NCBI GenBank assembly: GCA_026225945.1
Contig: JAMJFZ010002594.1
Location: forward strand, 2,356,001-2,420,000
Source of the DNA: Cricetomys ansorgei
Taxonomy: Eukaryota; Chordata; Mammalia; Rodentia; Nesomyidae
Length of the DNA: 64,000 nucleotides
Direction: 5' to 3'
This document shows, piece by piece, positions 45,688 through 64,000 of this stretch. Below the pieces are notes generated by a model that was not told where the DNA came from, searched no databases, and saw only the letters and a program-made list of their open reading frames with translations. A program made the translations under genes and the position numbers. Positions within the stretch are counted from its first letter, which is position 1; each line of letters begins with the position of its first letter.

Positions 45688-45832
45688 TTGTTGAGACACG
45701 GTTTCTCTGTTGCAACACAGGCTGTCCTGGAACTCACTCTGTAGACCAGGCTGGGCTCGAACTCACGGAGATCCGCCTGCCTCTGCCTCCTGTGGATGGG
45801 ATTAAAGGCGTGCGCCACCAATGCCCGGCTTT
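45688..45832 (-). mobile_element. B1 SINE (well preserved)
   Basis: TGAGACACGGTTTCTCTG, GTAGACCAGGCTGGGCTCGA and GGATTAAAGGCGTGCGCCAC. Confidence 0.93.
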
Positions 45833-47035
45833 TGTATTCCTCTTGAACTTTACCACTCCCTAAATGTGGGGCTTGCAAGTGTGTTCTCTGCCTTTCTACA
45901 CCTCAGTTTCCCCATCTGATCACTGGGGACTGTGGCAGTGCTGCTCTTGGAGAGGTCCAAACACACACACAACCCTGCCACGGCCGCTGCCCAAAAGTTC
46001 CAAGTAAAGCGCGGAAGACTGCAAGCACTTTGAGAGATAAACGGATAGCTGTGGCCATTTTCACTTAAAAACAACCTAACCACGTGGAGGCCATCCAGCC
46101 CCAAAGATTAGTGCTGCGTGCTTTTTCATCAAGATTTCTCAGTTCAAATGCTCAGACCTCGGGGAAAGCAAGGAGAAAAAGCAACCAGAGGCCTAGATTC
46201 AGGGTGCTCGTATCTGTCCCCATTGCCTGTCAGGTCTCAGGAAAACAAACAAACAAACAAAACCTAGCCTTGGGACTCGGGGACATCCAGGCCCATATCT
46301 AGATTCCCAGTGAAGTAGACATGTAGCCATCCCAGAATGGGTTTCTAAGCAACAAGGTTCATCATGAGCATGGGAAGGCCCTCTGACACCCATTGGTCTG
46401 TCTATCACACCCCTTCCAGAAAAGGGAATATAGAGAGGGTCCCAGAAGAGTGAAAGTGCCCCCCAGCATGCAGTCGGGCCGGGACCCCAGGAACGCAGGA
46501 AAATCAGCTTCAATACCATCACCACTCCCTTCTGTGAGGCAACAGAGGGACTGTCTTACATTCAAGGTCACAGTTAAAGCCCTCTGCAGACTTCTCTTTC
46601 TCAGCCTTCAAAGCCATGGCCACCCCACCGTCCGTGCTCCTAGCCACACTCTGTGAAGTTTCTGTATCCTCTCAAAGATCGTGTGGGGAGCCTGGTTCCG
46701 TTACAACTTTAAATAGGCTGGTGCCATAGAAACAATCCTTAGGTGGCAGCTTCAGAGCTGATATATTTAAAGTCTCGCACATGTGCTTTTTCTTAGGCGG
46801 TGACATTACGCTGCAGCGTGTCACATTCTCCTTCTGAAGTCTGTTGTAAAAATAGACATGGTGTACTGAACTTGGCAGGACTGGAAACCCACATCAGCAA
46901 ACCTGGTTTCCCTGTAAAGGTTTCCGCATATGGTGCCTGCTTCAGTCCCTGGGAACACCCCGGGCTGTAGAGAAAGATGGGCTGTTTGGTGAGGTCTGCA
47001 AAGCCAGGCCCCTTGGAAGCACGGTGTTGGGGAGG

Positions 47036-47260
47036 GGCTGCAGAGATGGCTCGGCAGCTAAGAGCACTTGTTCTCCTGCAGAGGAACTGGGTCCAGTTCC
47101 TAGCACCCACATAGCAGTTTACAGCTGTCTGTAAACTCCAGTTCTAGCAGCTGACGCCCTCTTCTGGCCTTCCTGAGTACCAGGCACGCGAGGGGGCCAC
47201 AAAGATACATGTAGGCAAAACAGCCATATACATAAAAATAAAAATGCATAAAGGAAAATT
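47036..47260 (+). mobile_element. B2/B3-type SINE
   Basis: Starts GCAGAGATGGCTCGGCAGC, with TAAGAGCACTTGTTCTCC and CAGTTCCTAGCACCCACAT, and ends in AAAATAAAAATG. Confidence 0.88.
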
Positions 47261-47554
47261 TAAAGCACACAGCCTGATGGGTAAAGCACTTGCTTTGAAA
47301 GCCTGAAGCCCTAAGCCAGGTGTGGTCCATGTTTCAGTGGGACTTGCTGGCCATCGAGTTCTTGAGATCCAGGTGTCACTGCCCCACCCCCAAACACTCA
47401 GTGCTAGGACTACAGGCACATGCACCCGTGTCGATTGTGGGGGCTGGGGATTCGAACTCAGGCCCTCACACTTGCAGAGCAGGCCTCTCACCTGCTGTAT
47501 TAGTCATGGTTCTCCAGAGTAACAGAACTTATAGAATATGTATGTATTTGTGAA

Positions 47555-47665
47555 TATATATATATATGTGTATATATATATATATGTGTATATATATATA
47601 TATATTCACACACACACGTATGTGTATATATATTCTATATGTTCTATCCTATATGTATACACATA
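47555..47665. repeat. (TA)n/(TG)n microsatellite
   Basis: Imperfect TATATA and TGTGTATA blocks with palindromic potential. Confidence 0.95.
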
Positions 47666-47721
47666 TGTGTGTGTATGTACAGCCTGATGTGTAAAGCGCT
47701 TGCCTTGAAAGCCTGAAGCCC

Positions 47722-47815
47722 TAAGCCAGGTGTGGTGGCGCACACCTTTGAGCCCAGCTTAAAGCAGAGGCAGGAGGATCTTTGAGTTTGAGGTCAGCCT
47801 GTTCTACAAAGGGAA
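47722..47815 (+). mobile_element. B1 SINE (5' part)
   Basis: AGCCAGGTGTGGTGGCGCAC and GAGGTCAGCCTGTTCTACAA. Confidence 0.82.
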
Positions 47816-48184
47816 TTCCTGTGTACAAAGGACATGAGCGTGGACCCCCCACAAGACCCATGTAGAGCAGAGTGGTGGTGAAATCTGTAATCCCACACAT
47901 GCTTTGGCCCACAGACATATACACAAAATTGAAGATTTAAATTTTTTGAAACAGGATCTCACATTGTCTAGGCTGGCTTCCAACTCACTATGGTGCACCA
48001 CGCCTGGCTCGCTGACCAGAAGGTGGCCGGGCAGTCAGGCTGCCGGGGAGTGTATGCAAATGTATGCCAATAGACATGGACATCAGGAATGCCTGGTTCC
48101 AGCAGGTTATCGGACATCCTGAAGGAAGCAGGATTGGTAAAGGGAGCATGTTGATGAGGGCTGAATGGGTAGATCGGGTTCAGG

Positions 48185-48310
48185 AGCCAGAGAGGCAAAG
48201 GTGCTTGCTGCCAAGTCTGACTACCCGAGTTCAATCCCCGGAACCACACATGGTAGGCAAGAGCGGACGTTGTCCTCTGACCTCTACACCCGTTCTGTGG
48301 CATGTGTGCG
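48185..48310 (+). repeat. Rodent repeat, same family as 57780-57960, plus orientation
   Basis: GTGCTTGCTGCCAAGTCTGA, GAGTTCAATCCCCGGAACC and TGTCCTCTGACCTCTACACC. Confidence 0.6.
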
Positions 48311-49149
48311 CCAACAATCCTATAAACAAACAGATGTAATAAGAAAAGGGTCTGGGAGGCCTGGTCACCCCCTCACGAGTTTGAAGCAGGGGGAGCATCG
48401 CTGTTCATCCTCGCTGCTGTTAGTGATCACTGCACTGGAGGCACCACCGCCAGAGTCAGGAAGGAACGTCCTCATCAACTTGATTGGAAGTAGAGGCACC
48501 TGGGAGATTGGGCAAGCCGGGCCCTGAGTCTGTGAGGGTGTTTCCAGAGAGGGTAAGCTAAAAGAAAAAGCCTGGCCCTGCATGTGGGCAGCACCACCCC
48601 ACAGGCTGGGGATGCAGACTCACTAGAACGCCCTCCCCTGCCTCACTGCCCACTGTGACCTGTCACGTGCATGCTGTCATAAGGAAACTGAGCCAACATG
48701 ACCTTTCCTTGTGTAGGTATCGAGCAACACAAGTCAGCCTGCCTCCAAAATCCATGCGCCCAGGAAGCTGCAAGCCATGCGCCCCTGCCCCCCACCCTCA
48801 CAGCTTACCCCAAGGAGCCAGGCAAGGTGTAGCTGAGCTTCTCAGCCCTTATGAAGCTGTTCTTGGCCTAGCTGGTTACAGAACATCTAGGGACCATGCT
48901 ATACAGTAAACTCAGGCCCTGAGAAGTGTCTAGAAGGTCTGCGTAACATGTGAGTATGGAGGGAGCCTTGTTCCACACCCTCCAGAGGGGCCTGGCGGGT
49001 AAGACCACATTTGCTGCTCGCCTCCAACAGAACCCTGGGTGTAAGAGCTGAGCAAACACTCTTTCCGTGTTGCTATACGTCCTTGCGGACAAACTTTACC
49101 AGAAGGGACCCCACGTTGTCTTCCTGGACTCTTGCCTGTGAGTCTCTCT

Positions 49150-49440
49150 GTTGCAGTTTTTAGTTATATATGAAACAATTGTTCTATGCACTGTTGGGTG
49201 AAGGGCTGTCTAGGGCGTTTTGTATGGTCTGCAGGTGTTGGATTTTTGTGGGGATGTTTGATTGCTAATGATCTGCACCCGAGGAACTCTGGATCAATAA
49301 ACACCTGAGCTCAGAGCTCAGCATTCCACTGTTGAGTCTGGCGCTGGCCCTGCCGGTGGCTCCCTCTGCTGAGGTCTTGCAGTTGTCTTCCTCGCTGAGC
49401 CACCCCGTAGACATACATCTACATTTCTCTTTACTTTCCT
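49150..49440 (+). mobile_element. LTR-like dispersed element, copy 4
   Basis: GCACTGTTGGGTGAAGGGCTG, TGTTTGATTGCTAATGATC and GATCAATAAA match copy 3. It ends about 130 bp past the Tpst2 3' end, antisense to it. Confidence 0.75.
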
Positions 49441-49569
49441 TTACTCTTCCTGTGGGGCTCATGGAAGTTCAGCGGTGCCCTCAACAGCAGACAGGTTCTC
49501 CAGTGTCCACCTGTCACCCACTCACGAGGGAAGAGAGGACCGTATTCACTCCTGTGTGAAGTAAGGCAC

Positions 49570-50008
49570 AGACAGCAGCCTGTTTACTTTATTCAAATAT
49601 TCTCTCTGAAACTGAGTAGACTAAAGGACGGAGGGAAAGCCCATATATTAAACTCTTAAATAGATCCTTTGAGTTCAGAGTCAGGTCTCGGAGAGGCACG
49701 GTCTTTCTAGGGAAATGAGGCCGCCAAAGGAGCCTGTCCATTAGATAAGATAGCAAATTCAAGTCTTTAAAAAAGTTCTCAAGGAGAAAAAAAATAGAAA
49801 ATCCCTAAGTTTCTGAAGCTGGAGTGGTCCTGCTCCTCCCTTGAGGTCCACCCCGGGGGCATCGGGAGGCAGAGCATCCAGGTCTGTCTCCACCAAGATG
49901 GACAGATGTGCCACCTTGGCAGGCCACGGGCACGTTTTAAATTTAGATGTGCTTGGGTTGGTCCGACTTCTGTGTGTGTAGGTTGGCGTCTCCTCAGGCA
50001 TCAGAGCC
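49570..50008 (-). other. Tpst2: Tpst2 terminal 3'UTR exon (inferred)
   Basis: The acceptor TTCTCAGTTTCTGCAG ends at 50009, and a poly(A) signal lies at 49588-49593. The upstream exon ends at 51306 with CAG then GTAAGC, 7 nt past the stop, so a 3'UTR intron is required. Its partner acceptor is inferred from position and consensus. Confidence 0.6.
49588..49593 (-). terminator. Tpst2: Tpst2 poly(A) signal AATAAA
   Basis: AATAAA on the minus strand lies about 415 nt inside the inferred terminal non-coding exon (acceptor TTTCTGCAG before 50008). Confidence 0.7.
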
Positions 50009-50095
50009 CTGCAGAAACTGAGAAGAGAGAGGGAACGTCAACTTAGGGCGATGCTGAAACAGCATTTCTGTTTAACCCTTGCATTTTCTATTTCT

Positions 50096-50240
50096 TTTTT
50101 CATTTTTGAGAAGGGTCTCATCTCAGAACGTTGGGTGGACTGGGACTCAATATATGGACCAGGCTGGCCCAGAACTCAGAGATCCAGCTGCCCCTGCCTC
50201 CTGAGTGATGGGATTAAAGGTGTGTGCCACCACATGGGAT
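50096..50240 (-). mobile_element. B1 SINE
   Basis: ACCAGGCTGGCCCAGAACTC and GGGATTAAAGGTGTGTGCCA. Confidence 0.88.
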
Positions 50241-50439
50241 AAATAATTTCTCTTTAGTGTGTCGGTGCACGTGTGGGGGCAGGTGCCCACAGAGGCCAAG
50301 AGGACACGGGCTTCCGTCCATTCCTCGGATGCACGGAGGGCTGGGGAGAATCTAAATTTGAAACTGGCTCTTGAGTTCTCACCTATATTTTAACCTGACC
50401 TCGATGAGCCTCTTCTCTGATTTACAAAGAACAAACGAG

Positions 50440-50585
50440 GCCAGGTCTGGTGGTGCAGGTCTGTCTTCCAGCAACTTGGGAGGCTGAGGCAGGAAGATCG
50501 CGGGTTGAAGGCCTAGCGAGGCTACACAGTGAGTTCAAGGCCACTCCGGGCAGCTTAATGAGATCTCATCTTGAAGTAGAGGAGG
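50440..50585 (+). mobile_element. Old B1-like SINE
   Basis: GGCCAGGTCTGGTGGTGCAG, GAGGCTGAGGCAGGAAGATC and GAGTTCAAGGCCACTCC, next to the Tpst2 3'UTR intron. Confidence 0.75.
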
Positions 50586-51312
50586 GGAGGACACAGCTCC
50601 GAGGTGCAGCTTCTGCCTGCATGTGCCAGGCCCGAGGTTCCGTGCACGGACAGCCTCACTCCCCGAAAGTTCTGAGCTAATACAACGACTCTCAGAGGAC
50701 AGAGGCTTCGGCACCTGTTCCAGGCCAATCCATACCAGGGATTGACTGGTGGGCCCTGTAGGTATCGCTTTTAATCAGCCAATCAGGATCAAGCTAGCTG
50801 TGGAAATGGGCGGCCTGGGATTCTCTTTCAGGTTCTTTTCTTTGGAATGAAGCACCATGGCTGCTACAAGGGAGCCCTGACAGTCACAGAGACTGGATGT
50901 CTCCAGCGCAAAATCCCTTTCTTTACCTCCTATCAAAATAGACACCTAGAAGTCACTCTGGAAGAGCCAGACCCACAGATGGCACAGAAGGCCACGGGTT
51001 CTCTGTACAACTGAGGAGCTGTGTGTCCTGTCTCCTGTGTGCAAGGCAGCATCTGGCCCAACGCCTCGGGGAACACTTAGAAGAGTCCCATGATGGCTGT
51101 TACAAGAACAGTCATTGCTCTGAGCCAGAAATGAGGTTGTTTACAGGGGTGAGTTTGACAGACTCCACTGTCGATGTGGCGTAGGGTCCCTATCTCCACG
51201 GTCCAGCATCAATCCCTACTGCCCCTCCATCCAGAGCCCAGGCTAAGCCTCCATTCTATAAATAGCTCGCTAGCCAGTCACCATGGAAACGAGATGGGCG
51301 CTTACCTGGAAA

Positions 51313-59229
<7,917 letters not shown>

Positions 59230-61339
59230 TCACACACACAGGATTCTGGGGGGACAGGCTCAAGGCTTCAGACGCACGTACATGGTGCCCCACATACACC
59301 CCAGAGGACCACAGCAGCCAGCAAGACTCAATCATCTCATCACCATGGCTGTGGTGCCTTGGTCAACTGGGAGTTCCCTGTCGGTGCGTTAGCTGCCAGG
59401 CGGTGAAAGATGGCGACGGTGGTTACTATTAAAATGTGGGGAACACAGTACGGGCCTGCATGCCACCTGCTGGGATGCTGAGGCAGAAGGATTCCAAGTT
59501 CAAGCCTGTATGCATAAAGAGTAAAAAGTGGGGCTGGGGATGAAGGTGGGTGGGCGGGGGCCAGCCTAGCGCGCACACAGCCCTGGGTTGGAGCCCCGGG
59601 ACCACATTAACCAGGTGTGGTGGCTCGTGCTTGGGGTGAAGGCAAACCTTCTGGTTGGGAGTTAGAGTGCAGCCTGATGTACAAAAGACCCTGTCTTGGA
59701 AAAATAAACAAAACCAGGAAGTAACCGCAGGTCCGCCTGCTTCCTGCAGCACGCCCCCGGCTCCCCACAGTCCTGCCCCCCACTACTGCTCAGTTAATAA
59801 TCATGGAATGAGTGCTTGAATGACAAGGGCCTGGCACAAGGGGGAAACTGAGGTACAAAGAGACACCCAAAGTTACCCAGAAAGGAAGCAGCTGAGCCAG
59901 GGTCTGTCTTGTGCCACCCAGCAGGACTGCCTCCTTCAGCACTGCCCTTTCCTCTACCTGCACTTGGGATGTGTCGACCCTTTAGTCCAGGCACCAAGCC
60001 CAGGAACAGGGCAACAGCCAGCCAGGACAGCGGCCTCCCTGCACGGGTCCTGGCAAGGAAGTGGGGCGCTCACGGGGACAGGCATGGTGTGATCAGGAAC
60101 TAGATGCTGCTAGAGGGACCCGGGTGGGTGAAGTGGAGTGGCAGCCTGGAGCTAGCACAGCAGGACCGAGCCACAGGGAGGTGCTGTGGAGGGTGCAGAC
60201 ACAGGAGCAGAGGGGGCTGCTGGGACTGCACAAGGTGCTCAGACGAGCCAACGGGCGGCTCCAGGGAGCCTGCCTGGGACGTGAATGGTAATGCACCCCT
60301 CCCAGGCCTTGGCTGACCGGAGGGTAGGAATTCGTTGGTGCTTTTTCACAAAGGAGTTTCCTATGAAAAGCGGAACCAGCTACTGGCAGCTGCTGTCCAG
60401 CTCCCTGGCAACATCAAGTCTCCCCAGCTGGAGGCCAGCACGGACAGCGGGCAGATGTTCTGCCACCTCAGACCACCTCACCCATTCTCTGCTTCACCCC
60501 CAGTGTCTCTGGGCCTGTTCTCCCTGCCTGCTCTTGGAGCCTCTTGCTGGATTCAGACGGGTCCAGATTTACCCAGTTCTATCATTTCCACCTCTGCTGG
60601 CACTGTGGGCTCACACTGGAAGGCGACGGGTCCCCCGAGAAGAAGGAACAGCCACTGCAAACTGAGCTCAGGAGGAGAGAACCCTGTGTGACCGGGCGCT
60701 GCACATGGCCCAGAACACACAGGAGGTGAGCAGAGATGACAACTGACCAGGTTCAGAGCTGGACCAGCCCGCTCACAGGGCCACAGCAGTTGAGAACACT
60801 CAAGCCCGGAGGTCAGGGTGCTGAGGCCAGGACTCCTGGTGGCCACCACCTCTGGGCAAGTCAAGCTCCCATCCCTGCCACAGTCTAACTGGGGATGGCC
60901 CGCTGGGCTTGACGGGTTGCAGGGTTGAGAAGCGTCTGCCAAGGCAGATAAGCCTCATACAGGGCCAGCCAGGTGAGCACTGGGTCCCAGCAGGGGCCTC
61001 TCCCTGGAGAACGGCTCACTCGCTTCTGCAGCTGGTACTGCTCCTCACTTCAAGTCTGGGTCCAAGAGGAACCAGGCTGATTCCAAGGCACTTCTAGGGG
61101 ACAGAGCAGGCTGGCTAGGATGCAAAGCCACTCAGGTGTCTAAGGACGCCTTCAAGTGTTTTACAAAGCTCGCTTGGTGGAACTGAGATCCAAACTGTCA
61201 CTCACGATGACTGTTGTGCCCGGTCCCCTTGGAAGCTGCCAACCACACCTGAGCTGGAATTAGAACTACTGCCCTTCGGGGTGAAAAGATGGTGGTGGGA
61301 CGCTGTAACTGACGGGCACTTGCAGACTGGGGCAGCAGG

Positions 61340-61550
61340 AGTGTGTCATGTGTGTACACCTGTGTGTATATGGTGTGTATGCATGTGTGCACGTGTAGAC
61401 ATGCATGCACATCTATATACACATGTGTATGCATATGCACGTGTGTATATACATGTGTGTATGCGTATGTGTGTGTATGCACATGTACACGTGTGTGTAT
61501 ATACATGTATATGTATGTAGGTGTGCATGTATGCACGTGTGTGCACCTGT
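61340..61550. repeat. TG-rich alternating microsatellite
   Basis: Interrupted GTGTGTAT/ATGCACGTG words, similar in composition to the array at 56955-57500. Confidence 0.9.
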
Positions 61551-61749
61551 GGTTGGTGACTAACATACTGACCCTGGAAGAGGGAAAGGGACCCCAGGAC
61601 AGGAAGTGGTTTATCACATGATCACATGGCCAACTTGCCGCCAACAAGTCATCCGCGTGTTTCAGAATCCGAAGTCTGACATCCTGCCCGAATTTGTGTT
61701 TTCATAAATCTAGAATGCTCAGAGCTGCACAGCCAGGGCTACAGTCCTG

Positions 61750-61780
61750 ACCAAGGCCAAGGCCAAGGCCAAGGCCAAGT
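61750..61780. repeat. (GGCCAA)n hexanucleotide
   Basis: About five tandem copies of AAGGCC. Confidence 0.9.
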
Positions 61781-64000
61781 TTTTCCAAAGCGGGGTAAAA
61801 CCCAGCTTCTCTTAGGCAGGTGGCATGAACCAGAGGGCAGTTTGAGGAGCCACAGCTGTCCCACCAGTGAAGACATAGGCAAGAGCTCTGCAGACCTGGG
61901 TTCAAATCCCACCTCTGAAATTCACTGGCTCAAAACATACAAAGGAAACTTTCCTCCAGCCAGCAGGAGTGGGGCACTGAACACTGGATGGTGCCTGCCT
62001 GCAGGAGGCGCTCGGCAGTCACTGCCCAGGCTGGCCCAGACTTCACAGTTCACCAGTGGCTCCTTGTGTGCTGGCTAGCATTCCCAGTGTGCACCAGGCT
62101 CAGATGTCCCTGCATTTTAACTTGTCAGCTGGGCAGAAAGCTCACCATCCGGATGCTGGAGGCAGGAAACATGGAGGCATTCATGCCACAGCGGGGTCTG
62201 TGGGTGGACTCACCTCCCCTGGGCACTGATCTCCAAGCACCCGTCCCAGGGCCTGCTCCCCACGCTCCCTGCCCCCACAGTCCTGCAGACAATGGAGTAG
62301 TCAAGAGTGGACTGAGGCAGATCGGCTTTCGGGCTCCCGGAGGCGCTAGGCAATGGCCTTTAGGGGAGAGACTGTGCAGAACTTTGCTGTGGTGGGGCGT
62401 CATCTGTTCCTCTAGGAGTTACTGGCTTGGCTCACAGGGTTCTGCTGACTCAGGGAGCCCAAGTCCCTGCCAGCCTCTTCCCTCCTCTCAGCCCTGGACG
62501 GCAGGAAAAGAAAACAGCGGGCCTGTCACCACCCGGGGAATGTGCGTGTTGTTAACCAGGCTGTGCACCACACAGCTCCAGAGGGTGCCGGGTGCCCAAG
62601 TATACCATTCCCTGTAGTCAGGCACCGCCCAGCCTCTACCACCTGACACTGGTGGATGAAGCTCACTGAGAAGGAGGGAGTAGAATTTCTCCAACCAGGG
62701 AACCCAGGAACTAACTGAATCTGTTTCCCATCTCAGCAACTCCACAACTCAGGTCCCAAACACCGTGTTCCAGGTGCAGGCTGTGGCCTGGCATGCCAAG
62801 AGGGTGCCCAAAGCTTGGGAGGAGGTGTCAGTAGATAGACCTCACTCCTGAGGCCTTACCACTACACAGTTCCCACTTCCCGTCTAAGAGAAGGATCTCC
62901 TGCCACCGGCGACAGGAGACATGGCACATTCCACAGCCCTCCTTGGTCCTGTCTCAGATGCCGGCATACGGATGCTACAGGGCACGGCTCCAGAGATGGA
63001 CGAGTCCCTGACCTCAGAGACCAGAGTCTCAGTTCCCTAGTCCGTGAACAGGGGCTGCTGGGAAGCTCTTGCCAGACAGGAGGACCTGGAAGACCAGCGG
63101 CGAGTGACTGTCATTGTGTCCCAGTGGGAAAGAGCGGTGCTTGTATCTCAGTCCTCCATCTTTAGAGTTCACTGGCTCCACACCTCTATCCGTTCTCGTG
63201 TCTTTTTTTCTGTTCTCTGGAAATCCAGTCCCACTGATACAATGAGGTCCAGCAGGAGAAGGGTTCCCGCTCTGCCCCACACTGCAGGGTGCTCTGGCCC
63301 CTGGACTCAGGGCACGGCAGCTGACTCCCCCTGGGAAGAAATTCTCAGGGAGGGGACTGGATGCTTCCAAAGGCAGCCGGAGGCAACCTGGTTGCCCTCA
63401 GAAGGCCCCTGAAATGCTAGGCATGCCCCAGCCCTGCCAACACCATAGCTGGCACTAGCTGCTCTCCAAGAACACTGGCTCGCTGAAACCATGCACCAAC
63501 TGATGGGCCTTCCAGCTCAGCACAGGGCACCCACTGTACGGCTGCAGGAACTGAGGGGAGGTTTGGGTTCAAATTCAGCCAAACTGAACAAAATGTAAAA
63601 ATTTACTTTGCTTTGTACTGGTCATAATCCAAAGGCCCAGAAGCCACTGGAGCCAGGGGATGGGGAGGGGGACAGGAGGACGGGGGATGGTGGGGACAGA
63701 GGGACAGGACAAGACTAACATACTGGACAGCCCTGGCCTATGTCAGGGTGACTGAAGGATAGCTGGCCTCTGGGGCCCCTGGGATGGGGGTGATTTGTGG
63801 GGCAGCCCCTGCAGGTTCTACGCACAGGCTCATCTGAGCTGGGGGAACCGCCTCTGTAGACATGTGTGGACTTCCTGTCTGCTTTCCCTAGACAGTAGTA
63901 TTTGACAACCACACGCTGCATGTGCACTGCTCCAGGGTGCAAATCAATGCGAAGTGCACTGTGGTGCGAGAGCGCTCAACAGTAAAGGTGCTTGCTGCAC

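Larger units (their letters stand above)
41520..49569. other. Intergenic interval between Tfip11 and Tpst2: no gene supported
   Basis: The interval has no open frame with family resemblance or splice structure. It holds an LTR-like segment (about 41710-41995), several SINEs, CA and TA microsatellites and a fourth copy of the LTR-like family at about 49150-49440. The 99-codon frame at 42256-42555 is Lys-rich and unrecognised. Confidence 0.7.

Overview
This is mammalian nuclear DNA from a muroid rodent. B1- and B2/B3-type SINEs lie on both strands, genes are split by GT-AG introns, promoters are CpG islands, and the four genes are the block Hps4-Srrd-Tfip11-Tpst2 (human 22q12.1, mouse chromosome 5, rat chromosome 12). 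The proteins are very close to mouse, but several residues differ from the mouse proteins as I remember them, so another murid or cricetid is likely. I cannot name the species from the sequence alone.

Layout. (1) Positions 1-21994, minus strand: Hps4, coding exons 1-10 complete and the first 13 bases of the next exon at the left edge; the C-terminal part lies outside the window. An intact, intronless Ccdc121-like retrogene (15287-16597) sits on the opposite strand inside the intron between the fourth and third coding exons. (2) About 22.7-23.25 kb: CpG-island promoter shared head-to-head by Hps4 (minus) and Srrd (plus), with a cluster of CRE sites. (3) 23041-28422, plus strand: Srrd, seven coding exons, 315 codons. 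(4) 28571-37640, minus strand: Tfip11, twelve coding exons, 838 codons. Its stop faces the Srrd stop across only 148 bp. Its first intron holds a large GC-rich minisatellite (about 39.08-40.93 kb) next to its own CpG-island promoter (about 40.93-41.5 kb). (5) 41.5-49.5 kb: gene-free, with LTR-like and SINE repeats. (6) About 49570-59209, minus strand: Tpst2, four coding exons, 376 codons, with an intron in the 3'UTR. Two tandem arrays lie in its last coding intron and a TG-rich array in an earlier one. (7) 59210-64000: no coding exon seen; presumably 5' intron or upstream DNA of Tpst2.

The genes do not form one pathway. HPS4 acts with HPS1 in BLOC-3 (Rab32/38 exchange factor, lysosome-related organelles). 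TFIP11 is a G-patch protein of spliceosome disassembly. TPST2 is the Golgi tyrosylprotein sulfotransferase. SRRD is an SRR1-domain protein of poorly known function. Their link is arrangement: a shared divergent promoter, abutting 3' ends, and a nested antisense retrogene.

The most unusual structure is the Tfip11 intron-1 minisatellite: 74 identical cores counted by eye, each reading as a 5' splice-site-like sequence on the Tfip11 sense strand. Exon boundaries were derived by hand from splice consensus, reading-frame continuity and protein similarity recalled from memory. No alignment was run.
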